A DNA stretch of 64,000 nucleotides from Robertmurraya massiliosenegalensis JC6 (lineage in GTDB: Bacteria; Bacillota; Bacilli; Bacillales; Cytobacillaceae), in contig NZ_HE978512.1 in the NCBI RefSeq assembly GCF_000311725.1, positions 386,293 to 450,292 on the forward strand, given 5' to 3'. The notes under the pieces are model-generated. The model searched no databases. It saw only the letters and a program-made list of their open reading frames with translations, and was not told the DNA's origin. Made by a program: the position numbers and the translations under genes. Position 1 is the first letter of the stretch; each line of letters starts with the position of its first letter. Of the stretch, positions 23,620 through 33,452 are shown in pieces.

Positions 23620-24082
23620 CTTCTTCCTCCCTAAATATCTCCGAGACTGCTAATTTCTCGATAATTTTGTTTATATGTTCACGGATGTCTGTATAGGTCT
23701 TTCTATATGTTTCTAAGGAGCCGCCGTACGGATCATGAATATCACTATTTATCTTTTGCCCTGCAAATTCTTTTAAAGTAAATACTTTTCCCTGTGCATT
23801 TGGAAACATGGAGAGAACAGAGTATTTATGGCCTTCTGTCATTGTTAAAATGTAAGTAGACCAATCGACCATTTCCTCAGTCAACATTGACGATTGATGA
23901 GAATGACCGATCTTTTCTTCTTCCAGTATTTGTTGCACATGCAATGAAGCAGGAGCTCCATTTGTTGCATATACGCCAGCCGATTTCACTTCCAGCCCAG
24001 GAATCTTTTCACTTTTCAAAATTGCTTCTGCCATCGGGCTTCTACACGTATTACCCGTACAAACAAATAGTATGCGAGTCAC
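23594..24082 (-). CDS. ywlE: Protein arginine phosphatase YwlE
   Basis: 162 aa from a GTG start (24082), RBS GGGGGAACC. Low-molecular-weight phosphatase fold: P-loop [14 protein letters not shown] with the nucleophilic Cys and the Thr that in B. subtilis YwlE gives arginine specificity; general acid Asp in [17 protein letters not shown]. Reverses McsB arginine phosphorylation, so it bears on ClpCP substrate marking and stress. The C-terminus ([12 protein letters not shown]) is an acidic tail that also encodes the RBS of the overlapping chemoreceptor gene, and is longer than I expect for YwlE. Confidence 0.95.
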   Translation of the reverse strand: MTRILFVCTGNTCRSPMAEAILKSEKIPGLEVKSAGVYATNGAPASLHVQQILEEEKIGHSHQSSMLTEEMVDWSTYILTMTEGHKYSVLSMFPNAQGKVFTLKEFAGQKINSDIHDPYGGSLETYRKTYTDIREHINKIIEKLAVSEIFREEEDGGKEEEV

Positions 24083-24275
24083 CTTGGTTCCCCCTTCTTT
24101 CTACATTATAAGACATTTTTATCAGAAAAGAAGATTTTTTTTGACAAGAAAACCCCTCCAATAGTCCTATTAGACAGATATTCCCATTGCTGTAGCCTTT
24201 TTTACCACTAGGATAAACGATATCATTTAGTACATTCATTTTTTTCATTATATCTTTTAATCAAATTAGGTAAAT

Positions 24276-24301
24276 AAAAAAGCTGCCATCAAAGTAGCAG
24301 C
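24276..24301 (-). terminator. Terminator overlapping the mntP stop codon
   Basis: Arms GCTGC (24282-24286) and GCAGC (24297-24301); the mntP TGA lies in the loop and TTTTTTA follows on the minus strand. Confidence 0.7.
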
Positions 24302-24840
24302 AACTTAATCCCGAACGCAAGGAGGATCCCACCACCTAGGGCCTCGCTATACGTACCTAACCACCCTTGTACTTTTCTGCCGAGGAGCAATCCGAGCCAT
24401 GTGAGGATGCACGCTCCCACTCCAAAACAAATCAACACTAAAACTGTTTTTGCGCCATAAATCCCTAAGGTGAGGCCGACTGAGAAACTGTCAATACTGA
24501 CGCCTAGAGCAAAAAGAAGAAGCCCTAATCCGACAGGTGCAAACCGCGATTCTTCCTCTTCCTTAAAGCTTGACCAAATCATTTGCACACCTAAAAGAAG
24601 CAAAAGCCCACCACCAAGTAGTGCTGCTATTTCCCCAAATTGTTCTGATAGAAAACGTCCAGCTACCATCCCCAATAACGGCATTAGTACATGAAAAATG
24701 CCAATGGTGATACCAATTTTTAAGATCTGTTTTAATCTGATTGGGATCATGCCCATACCTAAACCAACGGAAAATGCATCCATCCCAAGAGCAAATGCCA
24801 TGATCATTAGTGTAATCATTTCTCCGATAAATTCTGACAT
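24289..24840 (-). CDS. mntP: Manganese efflux pump MntP (YwlD)
   Basis: 183 aa, six hydrophobic helices. Family motifs [17 protein letters not shown] and [17 protein letters not shown], each with an Asp in a membrane helix that binds metal. Exports manganese. RBS GGGGG at 6 bases. Only 92 bases separate it from the threonylcarbamoyl-AMP synthase gene upstream and no riboswitch is visible. Confidence 0.93.
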   Translation of the reverse strand: MSEFIGEMITLMIMAFALGMDAFSVGLGMGMIPIRLKQILKIGITIGIFHVLMPLLGMVAGRFLSEQFGEIAALLGGGLLLLLGVQMIWSSFKEEEESRFAPVGLGLLLFALGVSIDSFSVGLTLGIYGAKTVLVLICFGVGACILTWLGLLLGRKVQGWLGTYSEALGGGILLAFGIKLLLL

Positions 24841-24932
24841 TCATGCTCCCCCTTTGGATCTGCTATTTTTAGCATATGCATGTCCATAGGGGGACAAGAA
24901 CTAGAAGTCTCTTTGTAACAAAAATGTAATAT

Positions 24933-25979
24933 TTATGCCTCTGTGATAACCTTATGTCCAGCTGCCTTTAGAAGACGATTCATAATCGCCACACCGACAC
25001 CTTTATTTTCAAAAACTTCACTAAAAATAATCTCCACATCCGCTTTGTTAAAACTTCTCAAGGCATCATAGAGCCCACTTGCTACTGTTTCCAGCTGGCT
25101 CCTTCTCCCGCACACTTGAACGAAATCACTTGTATAGTAAGCCCGATTTTCCTCTGTGGTCAGAACACCCACTCTAAACCCTTCGTTTTTTTTGTCAGAG
25201 ATGAGCTGCTGAATGTATTCCCTGCCCCCTTTTACTAGAAAAAGAGGGGCATCGGGGGCATAGTGCGTATATTTCATCCCGGGAGATTTCGGTGCTTCTT
25301 CCTGATTTGTTAATGCTGGATCGACCTTCACAATTCCAATTTCTGCTTCTATCTGTTCTTTTGTCACTCCACCCGGTCGCAAAATTTGTGGAAGCTCACC
25401 TGTACAATCCAATACAGTCGATTCAACTCCAATTCCCGTCGGACCAGCGTCGACAATGGCCGATACTCTTCCATTTAAGTCTTCCCACACATGCTCAGCA
25501 GTTGTCGGACTTGGTCTTCCAGAACGATTCGCACTTGGCGCTGCAATTGGCAGTCCCGATGCTTGAATGAGCGCTAATGCCACAGGATGTTCTGGCATCC
25601 GAATCGCCACTGTGGATAACCCAGCCGTCGCAATCTCAGAAAGAACTCCTTCTTTTTTTTGAAAAATAATCGTCAGTGGACCTGGCCAAAATGTCTTCAT
25701 TAATGTTCTTGCCTTTTCCGGTACTGCATCCACAAATTCGTGAATTTGCTCAAGCTCACTTATATGAATGATTAGCGGATTATCACTTGGTCTCCCTTTT
25801 GCTTCAAAAATCTTGCGAACCGCATCGTCCGATTTTGCATTTCCACCTAGTCCATACACGGTTTCTGTCGGAAAAGCGACAACTTCATTTTGTTTTAATC
25901 GTTTCGCAGCATCTATAATTTGTGGATATGTGTTCAGATTATCCACATTTTTATCCACTTCTATATATTTTGTATCCAT
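24933..25979 (-). CDS. tsaC: L-threonylcarbamoyladenylate synthase (Sua5 type)
   Basis: 348 aa. Makes threonylcarbamoyl-AMP for the t6A37 modification of ANN-decoding tRNAs. The YrdC domain (about 15-215) shows VVAFPTETVYGLGGNA, KGRPSDNPLI, PGPLTIIF and SANRSGRPSPTTAEHV; a linker with SPGMKYTHYAPDAPL leads to the C-terminal Sua5 domain (about 255-345). Full-length two-domain form, as in B. subtilis YwlC. RBS GGTGGAAGGA. Confidence 0.95.
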   Translation of the reverse strand: MDTKYIEVDKNVDNLNTYPQIIDAAKRLKQNEVVAFPTETVYGLGGNAKSDDAVRKIFEAKGRPSDNPLIIHISELEQIHEFVDAVPEKARTLMKTFWPGPLTIIFQKKEGVLSEIATAGLSTVAIRMPEHPVALALIQASGLPIAAPSANRSGRPSPTTAEHVWEDLNGRVSAIVDAGPTGIGVESTVLDCTGELPQILRPGGVTKEQIEAEIGIVKVDPALTNQEEAPKSPGMKYTHYAPDAPLFLVKGGREYIQQLISDKKNEGFRVGVLTTEENRAYYTSDFVQVCGRRSQLETVASGLYDALRSFNKADVEIIFSEVFENKGVGVAIMNRLLKAAGHKVITEA

Positions 25980-26133
25980 ATCCTTCCACCTTCGTTTTCT
26001 CTCTATATAAACGGTACTTTCCTACTTTATCATGTTAGAAAGTATAAGAGAAGGGGAGACGAATCTCAAGGTTTATCCACAAATTGTGTATAAAAATGTT
26101 CAAAAAGTGGATAACTTTGTGGATATATCCACA

Positions 26134-26580
26134 TTATTCAAGTTTTAAACCCATGAAAACAGAGTTATCCACATTCATGATGTATTTCACATGTTCAGAA
26201 GCAAATAATTCTTGTGGCAAATTCTCCTTTTCTTCCTTCTCAAAGCCTAATACAGAAAACAATGAAAGGGATGACGATTTATTTGTTGCGAGAAATAAAG
26301 AGTTGAACTCTTTTTCACGAGCCAACTGGAGCATTTGTTCAAGTATGAGAAGCAAATCATTTTCTCCCGTCCTTTGCGTCATCGCTAAAGAACGTAGAAG
26401 TCCTATCTTTCCTAACGGCTCAATCCCAAGTGTCGCTTGAATTCTTTCATTCTCATCTTCCAAAATTAAAAAGCAATCGATCGAATCCTCTACTCCATCC
26501 GTACCAAGATTTGCTTCCTTTAAAAACGCAACTAGCTTGTCCTTATCTTCTACTTGTGCACAGCGTACCAATGTTTCCAT
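26134..26580 (-). CDS. ywlB: GNAT-family acetyltransferase-like protein YwlB
   Basis: 148 aa with the GNAT fold pattern: METLVRCAQVEDKDKLVAFL, the strand IQATLGIEPLG, RSLAMTQ and FLATNKSSSLSLFSVLGFEKEE at the C-terminal strand. The usual Q/RxxGxG/A acetyl-CoA loop is weak (QRTGENDLL), so activity is uncertain. Same position as ywlB in B. subtilis. RBS AGAGGTG. Substrate unknown. Confidence 0.8.
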   Translation of the reverse strand: METLVRCAQVEDKDKLVAFLKEANLGTDGVEDSIDCFLILEDENERIQATLGIEPLGKIGLLRSLAMTQRTGENDLLLILEQMLQLAREKEFNSLFLATNKSSSLSLFSVLGFEKEEKENLPQELFASEHVKYIMNVDNSVFMGLKLE

Positions 26581-26659
26581 CTACAAACACCTCTTTTTAT
26601 TAATATCTACTCTATTAATATGTGGATAAATTGTAGATAGAACCTTTTTTACTAGAATG

Positions 26660-26692
26660 AAAAAGTAGCCTTATCGAAATGATAAGACTACT
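26660..26692 (-). terminator. Terminator of spoIIR
   Basis: Arms AGTAGCCTTATC (26664-26675) and GATAAGACTACT (26681-26692), nearly perfect, followed by TTTTTC on the minus strand. Confidence 0.88.
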
Positions 26693-26709
26693 AGGCTTGT
26701 GGGAAAAGA

Positions 26710-27387
26710 TTACCCAAAAATTTTCTCAAAGATTTCGACTAGGAAAAATTTCACTTTCACCTGTTCTTCTTCGTCTTCTACGAAGAGAGGGTCCTCCTCT
26801 TCTTCTTTATCTTCTTTGTCTTCCTTTGCCACTTCTTCCACTTTTTCCTCTTCTTCCGCTTCATCTACCCCTTCATTGACCGCTACACTATTGGAAAAAT
26901 CGAGAAAACATAGCGGTGGGAAGAGCACGCACCACCAGTTGGCCCCTTGACCTTCTCCAATCGTAACAAGAATTGCCTCATACTCACCTGCTGGATAGAG
27001 AAATTCACCATATAGCTTTGTGGGGAAATCTACTTTTTTATTATATTCCGCCTTTACTTCATGTTTACTTTGATTTTCACGTAATACATGTTCAGCGATT
27101 GTTTGAATTTCAGGAATTCGAGATTGGATTAATTGACGTGCCTCTTCTACCGACGTTAAATCTTCGACCCATTCTGTAATTTCTGTATTAATAGCATCAC
27201 GGACTTTTCTTTTAACCTCTTGGTCTTGTTCATGATCACTATTTGCTAGAATTCGAAGTCGAATTGCCTCATTTGGAATGACGACTAAATCATTCGCAGT
27301 TACTTCGTTTTTTGGTATATATAAACTTAGAATTGTTGCAATTGATAGAATTAGTATGTAAGTCATTGCGATTGTTTTTGTTTTCAT
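26710..27387 (-). CDS. spoIIR: Stage II sporulation protein R
   Basis: 225 aa from the ATG at 27387 (MKTKTIAMTYILILSI), 7 bases after AGGGGTGG; the in-frame codons up to 27408 lie over the RBS. Signal/anchor helix about 5-25. Secreted by the forespore into the intermembrane space to activate SpoIIGA and so pro-sigma-E processing (known for B. subtilis). Conserved parts: VIPNEAIRLRILANSDHEQDQ, RDAINTEITEW, FPTKLYGEFLYPAGEYEAIL (split) and GANWWCVLFPPLCFLDFS. The C-terminal 50 residues are an acidic run rich in EEEK, as in some other bacilli. The gene is normally under sigma F control; no box was confirmed. Confidence 0.94.
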   Translation of the reverse strand: MKTKTIAMTYILILSIATILSLYIPKNEVTANDLVVIPNEAIRLRILANSDHEQDQEVKRKVRDAINTEITEWVEDLTSVEEARQLIQSRIPEIQTIAEHVLRENQSKHEVKAEYNKKVDFPTKLYGEFLYPAGEYEAILVTIGEGQGANWWCVLFPPLCFLDFSNSVAVNEGVDEAEEEEKVEEVAKEDKEDKEEEEDPLFVEDEEEQVKVKFFLVEIFEKIFG

Positions 27388-27473
27388 GTTTGACCACCCC
27401 TTCACCACTCATTGTGGACAGGAGGTGAGAATCTTAAACTAGTAAATTTATTTTTTTGCTAGTTTTTTTGGAT

Positions 27474-27543
27474 ATCGGTCTATTTCGGAATTTATCGGTC
27501 TAATTTGTTTTTTTCGGTCTAAATCCGATTATATCGATCAAAC
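27474..27543 (+). repeat. ATCGGTCTA array (four units, 19-20 bp)
   Basis: ATCGGTCTA at 27474 and 27494, TTCGGTCTA at 27513 and the partial ATCGATCA at 27533; spacings 20, 19 and 20. It lies in the 136-base gap between prmC and spoIIR, with CGGAAT/CCGATT words between cores. Confidence 0.6.
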
Positions 27544-27576
27544 GCCAAAAAGGACTCATAAAAGAGCCCCATATAG

Positions 27577-28431
27577 TCATATTTCAGCAAATACCATCCG
27601 GTCCTTGCCATTGATGTCATTGATGATTTCGACGCTTGCCTGTGGAAACGTGTCTCTCAATAATTGTGCTACCAATTCCCCTTGACCAGCACCAACCTCA
27701 AAAGCAATGATGGCTTTTTCATTCATGACATGTGGAAGTTGCTCCATGAAACGACGGTATAGCACTAATCCATCATCACCAGCAAAGAGGGCGCGGTCGG
27801 GCTCATGTTCTGTTACCACTACCGACATCGTTTCCCGATCACCTTCAGGAATATACGGTGGATTGGATAAAAGCACATCAAATTTTTGTCCCTTTTCTAT
27901 AAAGGGCGCAAGTAAATCTCCCTCGATAAATGAAATGTCTGCTCCATGTGTAGCCGCATTTCCTTTCGCTACCTCAAGGGATTCTTGCGCAATATCTGTT
28001 GCTGTCACCTGTAAGCTTGGCCTTTCGATCTTCATCGATACCGCAATCGCTCCGCTTCCTGTGCCGATATCGACAAGGGACACAAGCTTATCCCCAAACA
28101 TTTTTTCAATCCGTTGCAAAGCATGATAGACGAGCTCTTCTGTTTCAGGTCTAGGGATAAGAACTTCTTTATTGACCGCAAATGGACGGCCATAGAATTC
28201 CTCATATCCAATGATATATTGCACAGGCTCACCTTCGCCATGTAAATAAACTGCCTTTTCATACGCTTCCCATACTTCTAAAGGTAGTTCATCATGGAAG
28301 CTGGCAAACAACTTCGCTCTACTAATTCCTAAATAGTGGCGAAGTAATAATTCTCCCGCATTTTCGTCTCGACCACGCTCCGTCAAAAAAGAAGAAGCCC
28401 ACTTAAGGGCTTCGTACACTTTTTTACACAT
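27577..28431 (-). CDS. prmC: Peptide chain release factor methyltransferase
   Basis: 284 aa from the ATG at 28431 ([16 protein letters not shown]), which overlaps the prfA 3' end by 8 bases; a GTG at 28440 is a less likely start. Methylates the GGQ glutamine of RF1 and RF2. The SAM site is [13 protein letters not shown] and the catalytic NPPY is in [14 protein letters not shown]-terminal substrate domain about 1-75 with [15 protein letters not shown] and [11 protein letters not shown]. Always cotranscribed with prfA. Confidence 0.95.
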   Translation of the reverse strand: MCKKVYEALKWASSFLTERGRDENAGELLLRHYLGISRAKLFASFHDELPLEVWEAYEKAVYLHGEGEPVQYIIGYEEFYGRPFAVNKEVLIPRPETEELVYHALQRIEKMFGDKLVSLVDIGTGSGAIAVSMKIERPSLQVTATDIAQESLEVAKGNAATHGADISFIEGDLLAPFIEKGQKFDVLLSNPPYIPEGDRETMSVVVTEHEPDRALFAGDDGLVLYRRFMEQLPHVMNEKAIIAFEVGAGQGELVAQLLRDTFPQASVEIINDINGKDRMVFAEI

Positions 28432-29497
28432 CTGAAGCACTTTCCAGCTTCGCAGATTGCTCTTCTAAAATTAACGCATCAATGATTTCATCCAATTTCC
28501 CTTGAAGAATCTGGTCAAGCTTTTGAATCGTTAAGCCGATTCTGTGGTCCGTCACACGATTTTGCGGGAAGTTGTATGTGCGAATTCGCTCTGAGCGATC
28601 TCCAGTACCGACAGCCGATTTACGATTTTGATCATATTCGGCTTGCGCTTCTTGTTGGAATTTATCATATACACGAGCACGCAATACCTTCATCGCCTTG
28701 TCACGGTTTTTATGCTGAGATTTTTCATCCTGACATGTAACAACGATGCCTGTTGGGATATGTGTTAAACGTACGGCTGACATCGTCGTGTTAACACTTT
28801 GTCCACCAGCACCAGAAGAAGCATACGTGTCAAAGCGAATATCTTTATCATGAATTTCCACTTCTACATCTTCTGCTTCTGGTAAAACAACAACCGTTGC
28901 CGTAGAAGTATGAATACGTCCGCCTGATTCTGTCTCAGGGACGCGTTGTACACGGTGGGCACCATTTTCAAACTTAAGTTTTGAATAAGCACCATTACCA
29001 TTTATCATAAAAATAATTTCCTTTAATCCACCGACACCAGTGGAGCTGGATTCAATAACTTCCGTTTTCCAGCCTTGAGATTCTGCAAAGCGGCTATACA
29101 TACGGTAAAGGTCACCTGCAAAAAGGGCAGCCTCATCTCCCCCTGCAGCTCCGCGAATTTCCATAATTACATTCTTATCATCATTCGGATCCTTTGGAAT
29201 AAGAAGAAGCTTTAAGCGCGCCTGAAGATCTTCCACTCTTTCTTCGAGTTCACCAATCTCCTCTTTTACCATCTCACGCATTTCAGCATCTAGCTTTTCC
29301 TCAAGCATTGCTTTTGCATCCTGAAATTGGCTACGTACCTCTTTATATTCACGGTAAGTATCTACGGTTTCTTGTATATCGGATTGTTCCTTCGAATACT
29401 CACGTAATTTCTTTGGATCATTAACAATTTCCGGATCACTTAATAGTTCATTTAATTTCTCATAACGGTCTTCCACCGCTTGTAAACGATCAAACAT
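28424..29497 (-). CDS. prfA: Peptide chain release factor 1
   Basis: 357 aa from the ATG at 29497 ([15 protein letters not shown]), six bases after GAGGTG; the frame extends to 29506 but includes the RBS. Recognises UAA and UAG. GGQ loop in [20 protein letters not shown]; stop-recognition region around [14 protein letters not shown]. Normal length. Upstream gap of 171 bases holds no recognised feature beyond the next terminator. Confidence 0.97.
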   Translation of the reverse strand: MFDRLQAVEDRYEKLNELLSDPEIVNDPKKLREYSKEQSDIQETVDTYREYKEVRSQFQDAKAMLEEKLDAEMREMVKEEIGELEERVEDLQARLKLLLIPKDPNDDKNVIMEIRGAAGGDEAALFAGDLYRMYSRFAESQGWKTEVIESSSTGVGGLKEIIFMINGNGAYSKLKFENGAHRVQRVPETESGGRIHTSTATVVVLPEAEDVEVEIHDKDIRFDTYASSGAGGQSVNTTMSAVRLTHIPTGIVVTCQDEKSQHKNRDKAMKVLRARVYDKFQQEAQAEYDQNRKSAVGTGDRSERIRTYNFPQNRVTDHRIGLTIQKLDQILQGKLDEIIDALILEEQSAKLESASDV

Positions 29498-29641
29498 GTG
29501 TTTCACCTCAGGTTTAATTCCCTTTTATGGGTTTGGCGTACATTGCATATAAATGAATCAATTTCCATGATGAAATCGACTGAAAATAGCTATAACATTC
29601 TAATTATAGTATAGTGGCAAAACCTCGTCAAAACCAATCCG

Positions 29642-29669
29642 AAAAAAACATGCCCATATTGAGCATGTT
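29642..29669 (-). terminator. Terminator at the end of the lipoprotein gene
   Basis: Arms AACATGC (29647-29653) and GCATGTT (29663-29669), followed by seven T on the minus strand; the arm overlaps the stop codon region. Confidence 0.85.
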
Positions 29670-30067
29670 CAATCTTCATTTACCTTTACTTCAATATCAT
29701 AACTTGGAAGGGCTCCGATTAAAAGTTTATGGAGCCTAGCCTGAGCAGCTAGTTTTTCCTTTGCAGTAAGGTCCTTGTCCGTGTGAGCAGTAACCCACAT
29801 ATCGTTCCCATTAATCCAAACAGAATCTGGCTTGAATTCACCGGTATCTGAAATCACCTTTTTAGCATGCTCTGTATCTGTGTTTTGATTTCGTTCAGAG
29901 CCTGTATTGATTAAATTAGGGTTTTGGTCGGACATCGTTCTTCCAGGAAGTTCACGATTGGTTACATTCGTACCTGTTGGATTCTTGTCCTCCACAAGTT
30001 CATCTTGGAGAGCTCCATCACAAGCTGTTAAAACGAAAAGAAATACGAGTAAAGAAAGTTTTCTCAT
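29669..30067 (-). CDS. Small lipoprotein, YhcN/YlaJ-like
   Basis: 132 aa from the ATG at 30067 (MRKLSLLVFLFVLTACDG). A lipobox LTAC follows a 12-residue hydrophobic segment, giving Cys16 as the modified residue. A Ser/Thr/Asn-rich linker follows and then a C-terminal domain SVWINGNDMWVTAHTDKDLT with ARLHKLLIGALPSYDIEVKVN, recalling the YhcN/YlaJ sporulation lipoproteins. The frame is open to 30097, but GTGAGG precedes 30067. Function unknown; similarity is from memory. Confidence 0.75.
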   Translation of the reverse strand: MRKLSLLVFLFVLTACDGALQDELVEDKNPTGTNVTNRELPGRTMSDQNPNLINTGSERNQNTDTEHAKKVISDTGEFKPDSVWINGNDMWVTAHTDKDLTAKEKLAAQARLHKLLIGALPSYDIEVKVNED

Positions 30068-30097
30068 TAACCTCACATCCTTACATCCTAATTTCAT

Positions 30098-30410
30098 CTC
30101 TTTTTAGAATGCCCAATTTTAGAAATTGCGAGGAAGAAGTTATTTCCAAAGCCTGCATGTATCGATTGGAGATTAACTTCATAATCGCTGTTTTCGTAAT
30201 GATGGTGGTTTTTTCGTAAATGTCCTAATTTTTTTCTCCGCAAAAAAGCCGACATTTACCCCTCAAACGAGGTTTTAGAACACAGATTATTTTTACGCGG
30301 CACTTTTCGCTTACTTGCTCCTAATTAAACGAGTAATAAATAGGGCTTTATCTCCTATCTATGACTAACTAGCAGCAATGTTTGCGTATAAAAAGAGCCT
30401 TCATAATAAA
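30098..30410. other. Gene-free stretch between the lipoprotein gene and tdk
   Basis: About 310 bases. Contains a T-rich part (30210-30240) and GCGG/CGCTTA words around 30290-30312 that may be a worn copy of the TTAAGCGGAAATTTTCC family. No gene or clear promoter was recognised. Confidence 0.5.
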
Positions 30411-30443
30411 GAAACTCGCCCATCGCAAGCAACGGCAAGTTTC
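30411..30443 (-). terminator. Possible tdk terminator
   Basis: Arms GAAACTCGCC (30411-30420) and GGCAAGTTTC (30434-30443), ten pairs with one G-U. The T run comes only about 25 bases later, so the strength is uncertain. Confidence 0.5.
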
Positions 30444-30465
30444 CTTTCTTTATAAAAATCCCTTA

Positions 30466-31086
30466 TTAGACTGATTGAGAAGTAATATCCTTTTCAATCA
30501 CGTTTGGGGACTTTGGGACTTCATGATGGTGACGACAGCGAGCTTCATATGCTTCGGATGCTCCAACTAAAATAACCGGATCGTCATAGGAAGCTGGGTT
30601 CCCGTTAATCAAACGCTGTGTACGGCTAGCCGGCGAACCACAAACCGTACATACTGCTTGAAGCTTTGTCACAGATTCAGCAATCGCCATGACATTTGGC
30701 ATTTGACCGAATGGCTCGCCACGGAAATCTTGGTCAAGACCAGCGGCAATGACACGATGGCCACTATCTGCTAAATGCTGAATGACGTTAAGTATTTCTG
30801 AATCAAAAAATTGAACCTCATCGATCGCAATAACGTCCTCGTCTGATTCAATATGCTTAAAAATGTCCATTGAGTGAGCAATTGGAACGGCATTGAATGA
30901 TGTACCATTATGAGAGACGACAGCATCATTGCTATAGCGGTTATCAATTTTCGGCTTAAAGACAGCCACTTTTTGTTTTGCATATTCGGCTCTACGAACA
31001 CGGCGAATTAACTCCTCCGATTTCCCAGAAAACATGCTTCCGCACACTACTTCTACCCAGCCGTGATGATGATTTACTACATACAT
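30466..31086 (-). CDS. tdk: Thymidine kinase
   Basis: 206 aa from the ATG at 31086 ([20 protein letters not shown]), RBS GGAAGGAGAGG. The open frame runs 22 codons further upstream, but those are not family sequence. Salvage of thymidine to dTMP. P-loop [25 protein letters not shown] Walker B, Zn-binding pairs VCTVCGSPA and CRHH, and lasso [18 protein letters not shown]. In its usual place next to rpmE. Confidence 0.96.
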   Translation of the reverse strand: MYVVNHHHGWVEVVCGSMFSGKSEELIRRVRRAEYAKQKVAVFKPKIDNRYSNDAVVSHNGTSFNAVPIAHSMDIFKHIESDEDVIAIDEVQFFDSEILNVIQHLADSGHRVIAAGLDQDFRGEPFGQMPNVMAIAESVTKLQAVCTVCGSPASRTQRLINGNPASYDDPVILVGASEAYEARCRHHHEVPKSPNVIEKDITSQSV

Positions 31087-31252
31087 GTACAGGCCTCTCC
31101 TTCCATGATACATACGATTCAAATCATTGTCACAATGTTCTAACTTCAGCAAAAAAGAGTTTTACCTTTTTACTGAATGCCCACACTATGAACTCGATTG
31201 AATCTATGTAAACGATCTATATAAATTTCCATGAATTAGATAAATTTGAAAT

Positions 31253-31279
31253 AAAAAACAGGCAAAGGTTCTGCCTGTT
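31253..31279 (-). terminator. Terminator of rpmE
   Basis: Arms AACAGGCA (31257-31264) and TGCCTGTT (31272-31279), followed by TTTTTTAT on the minus strand. Confidence 0.88.
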
Positions 31280-31289
31280 TAATGATTGA

Positions 31290-31502
31290 TTATTGTTGTT
31301 GTGATTTAAGGCCATATTTCTTGTTGAAGCGGTCAACACGTCCGCCAGCTTCAGCGAATTTTTGACGGCCAGTATAGAATGGATGGCACTCAGAACAAGT
31401 TTCAACACGAATTTCTTGTTGAACAGAACCTGTTTCAAACTCGTTACCGCAAGCACATTTCACCATTGCTTTTTTATAATTTGGATGAATTCCTGATTTC
31501 AT
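31290..31502 (-). CDS. rpmE: Ribosomal protein L31, zinc-containing type
   Basis: 70 aa. The Cys ligands of the zinc form are kept: VKCACGNEF and TCSECHPF. This is the C+ form, so a zinc-free paralog (ytiA type) may exist elsewhere. Ends [10 protein letters not shown]. Located before rho, as in B. subtilis. Confidence 0.97.
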   Translation of the reverse strand: MKSGIHPNYKKAMVKCACGNEFETGSVQQEIRVETCSECHPFYTGRQKFAEAGGRVDRFNKKYGLKSQQQ

Positions 31503-31745
31503 TCCTTTTCAGCTCCTTTTCGCCCTGAATCTTTCGAGACAGAGTTATCTATACAGCATAGTTTGGCCATGCTGCTAAAATTCTTAAACGCACAAAAACT
31601 ATTATAACAGCGCAAAATATGAATTGCAATATGGGAAATTTTTTACACCAGACTAGATGTTGATTTTTATCGGTGTTAGCATCGATTCAATGAAATTTTA
31701 TCAGGGCAATCTTTCAGCGCTAATGAAATCCGTGAGAACCGGTCA

Positions 31746-33011
31746 TTAAGATCTTTTCGCCTTAATTTCCTCATCAAGCTTAGCAAAGAATTCTTCATTG
31801 GATTTAGTTGATTTTAGTTTGCGTAAAAACTTGTCCACGAAGTCTGGGCTATCTGTCATTGATTTACGGATGGCCCATAGCTTATCAAGATGATCCTTCG
31901 GAATAAGAAGTTCTTCTTTACGTGTACCAGAACGACGAATATCAATCGCTGGGAAGATTCTTCTCTCAGCAAGTCCACGATCAAGGTGGAGCTCGAGGTT
32001 TCCTGTTCCTTTAAATTCTTCATAAATGACATCATCCATACGTGAACCTGTATCTACTAGTGCCGTAGCAAGAATCGTTAAGCTTCCACCCTCTTCAATA
32101 TTACGGGCTGCCCCAAAGAAACGCTTCGGACGATGGAAAGCCGCTGGATCGATCCCCCCGGAAAGAGTACGACCACTTGGTGGGATGACAAGATTGTATG
32201 CACGAGCTAGACGTGTAATACTATCCATCAAAATGACGACATCTCTTTTATGCTCAACCAGTCTCATGGCTCTTTCTAACACGAGCTCAGCTACTTTAAT
32301 ATGGTTCTCTGGAACTTCATCAAAGGTAGAGCTGACGACGTCGCCTGCAACAGAACGTTCAATATCGGTTACCTCTTCCGGACGTTCGTCAATGAGGAGA
32401 ACGATTAATTCTGCTTCTGGATGGTTCGTTGTAATACTGTTGGCAATTTGTTTTAAAAGGACTGTCTTACCTGCCTTTGGCGGTGCTACGATTAATCCAC
32501 GTTGACCAAACCCAACAGGTGCAATTAAATCCATTATTCTTGTAGACATATGCTTTGGAGTTGTTTCAAGCTTCATTTGTCTATCAGGGTAAAGGGGAGT
32601 TAATGCTGGAAAGTGAACGCGCTCTTTCGCTGATTCTGGGTCATCGCCATTGACTGCTTCCACATGTAGAAGACCGAAATATCGCTCATTCTCTTTTGGA
32701 GGACGTACTTTACCTGAAACTTTATCACCGTTTCTTAAGTCAAACCTTCTAATTTGTGAGGCGGAAATGTAAATGTCTTCTGAGCTTGGAGAATAATTAA
32801 TCGGTCGAAGGAAACCAAAACCTTCAGATTGAATAATCTCAAGTACTCCCTCCATGAAGAAATACCCTTCCTGCTCCGCACGTGCTTTTAAAATCGCAAA
32901 AATTAATTCTTTTTTTGTCAGTTTACTGTAATAGGATACTCGATACGTCTTCGCAAGCTCATAGAGTTCCTTTAGCTTCATATTTTCTAAACCTGAAATT
33001 GTTAATTCCAT
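31746..33011 (-). CDS. rho: Transcription termination factor Rho
   Basis: 421 aa. N-terminal helical domain (about 1-50), RNA-binding OSB/cold-shock domain (about 52-125, [16 protein letters not shown]), P-loop [16 protein letters not shown], Walker [18 protein letters not shown] and Q-loop/R-loop [21 protein letters not shown]. Typical hexameric helicase of the short Bacillus type, lacking a long basic insert. No clear intrinsic terminator was seen after it. Confidence 0.97.
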   Translation of the reverse strand: MELTISGLENMKLKELYELAKTYRVSYYSKLTKKELIFAILKARAEQEGYFFMEGVLEIIQSEGFGFLRPINYSPSSEDIYISASQIRRFDLRNGDKVSGKVRPPKENERYFGLLHVEAVNGDDPESAKERVHFPALTPLYPDRQMKLETTPKHMSTRIMDLIAPVGFGQRGLIVAPPKAGKTVLLKQIANSITTNHPEAELIVLLIDERPEEVTDIERSVAGDVVSSTFDEVPENHIKVAELVLERAMRLVEHKRDVVILMDSITRLARAYNLVIPPSGRTLSGGIDPAAFHRPKRFFGAARNIEEGGSLTILATALVDTGSRMDDVIYEEFKGTGNLELHLDRGLAERRIFPAIDIRRSGTRKEELLIPKDHLDKLWAIRKSMTDSPDFVDKFLRKLKSTKSNEEFFAKLDEEIKAKRS

Positions 33012-33370
33012 AATTACACCACTCTTTAAATTTAATAAATTGGATTGAATCTTGTGCCTCTATTTTTAATGAAAAAGGGCTTCTCTAAGAAATAAGGAAA
33101 GATTGCGTTTTGAGGCTATAGGAAGCATTAGAAGAGAAAAATTCACTTATTTTCTGACATTTCCATTGGTCAGAGCAATACGAAAATAGTCATTTACTTT
33201 CAAAATAAAAAACAATTTTTATTTTACCCTGTTTTACAAATATTAATCAATATAAATTTTTCAAATAGGTTTGAATATCTTTAATTTTACGGAAGTTGGA
33301 AGGACCTTTGTATAGGAAGGAGTTAAAGTATTGTATTCGACATCAACTTTCTAAACCCTTTTTTTAAACG
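33012..33370. other. Gene-free stretch upstream of rho
   Basis: About 360 AT-rich bases that would hold the rho promoter and leader. I found no hairpin or box that I can defend. Confidence 0.5.
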
Positions 33371-33371
33371 A

Positions 33372-33402
33372 ACTCTGGCTCAAAAATTGTTCAAGCCAGA
33401 GT
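33372..33402 (-). terminator. Terminator of glpX
   Basis: Arms ACTCTGGCT and AGCCAGAGT with a 13-base loop. The T tract is short (TTCGTTT). A smaller hairpin lies at 33419-33438 between this and the stop codon. Confidence 0.65.
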
Positions 33403-33452
33403 ATTTAATGCTATAGATTGTGGGTTTTCGTAAAACCACCGCGAGAAAAATC

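Noticed and set aside
24051-24248. 65-aa minus frame between ywlE and mntP
   Set aside because: Overlaps ywlE start in another frame and has no family or RBS support.
24841-24932. Manganese riboswitch upstream of mntP
   Set aside because: Only 92 bases are available and no yybP-ykoY-like stem was seen.
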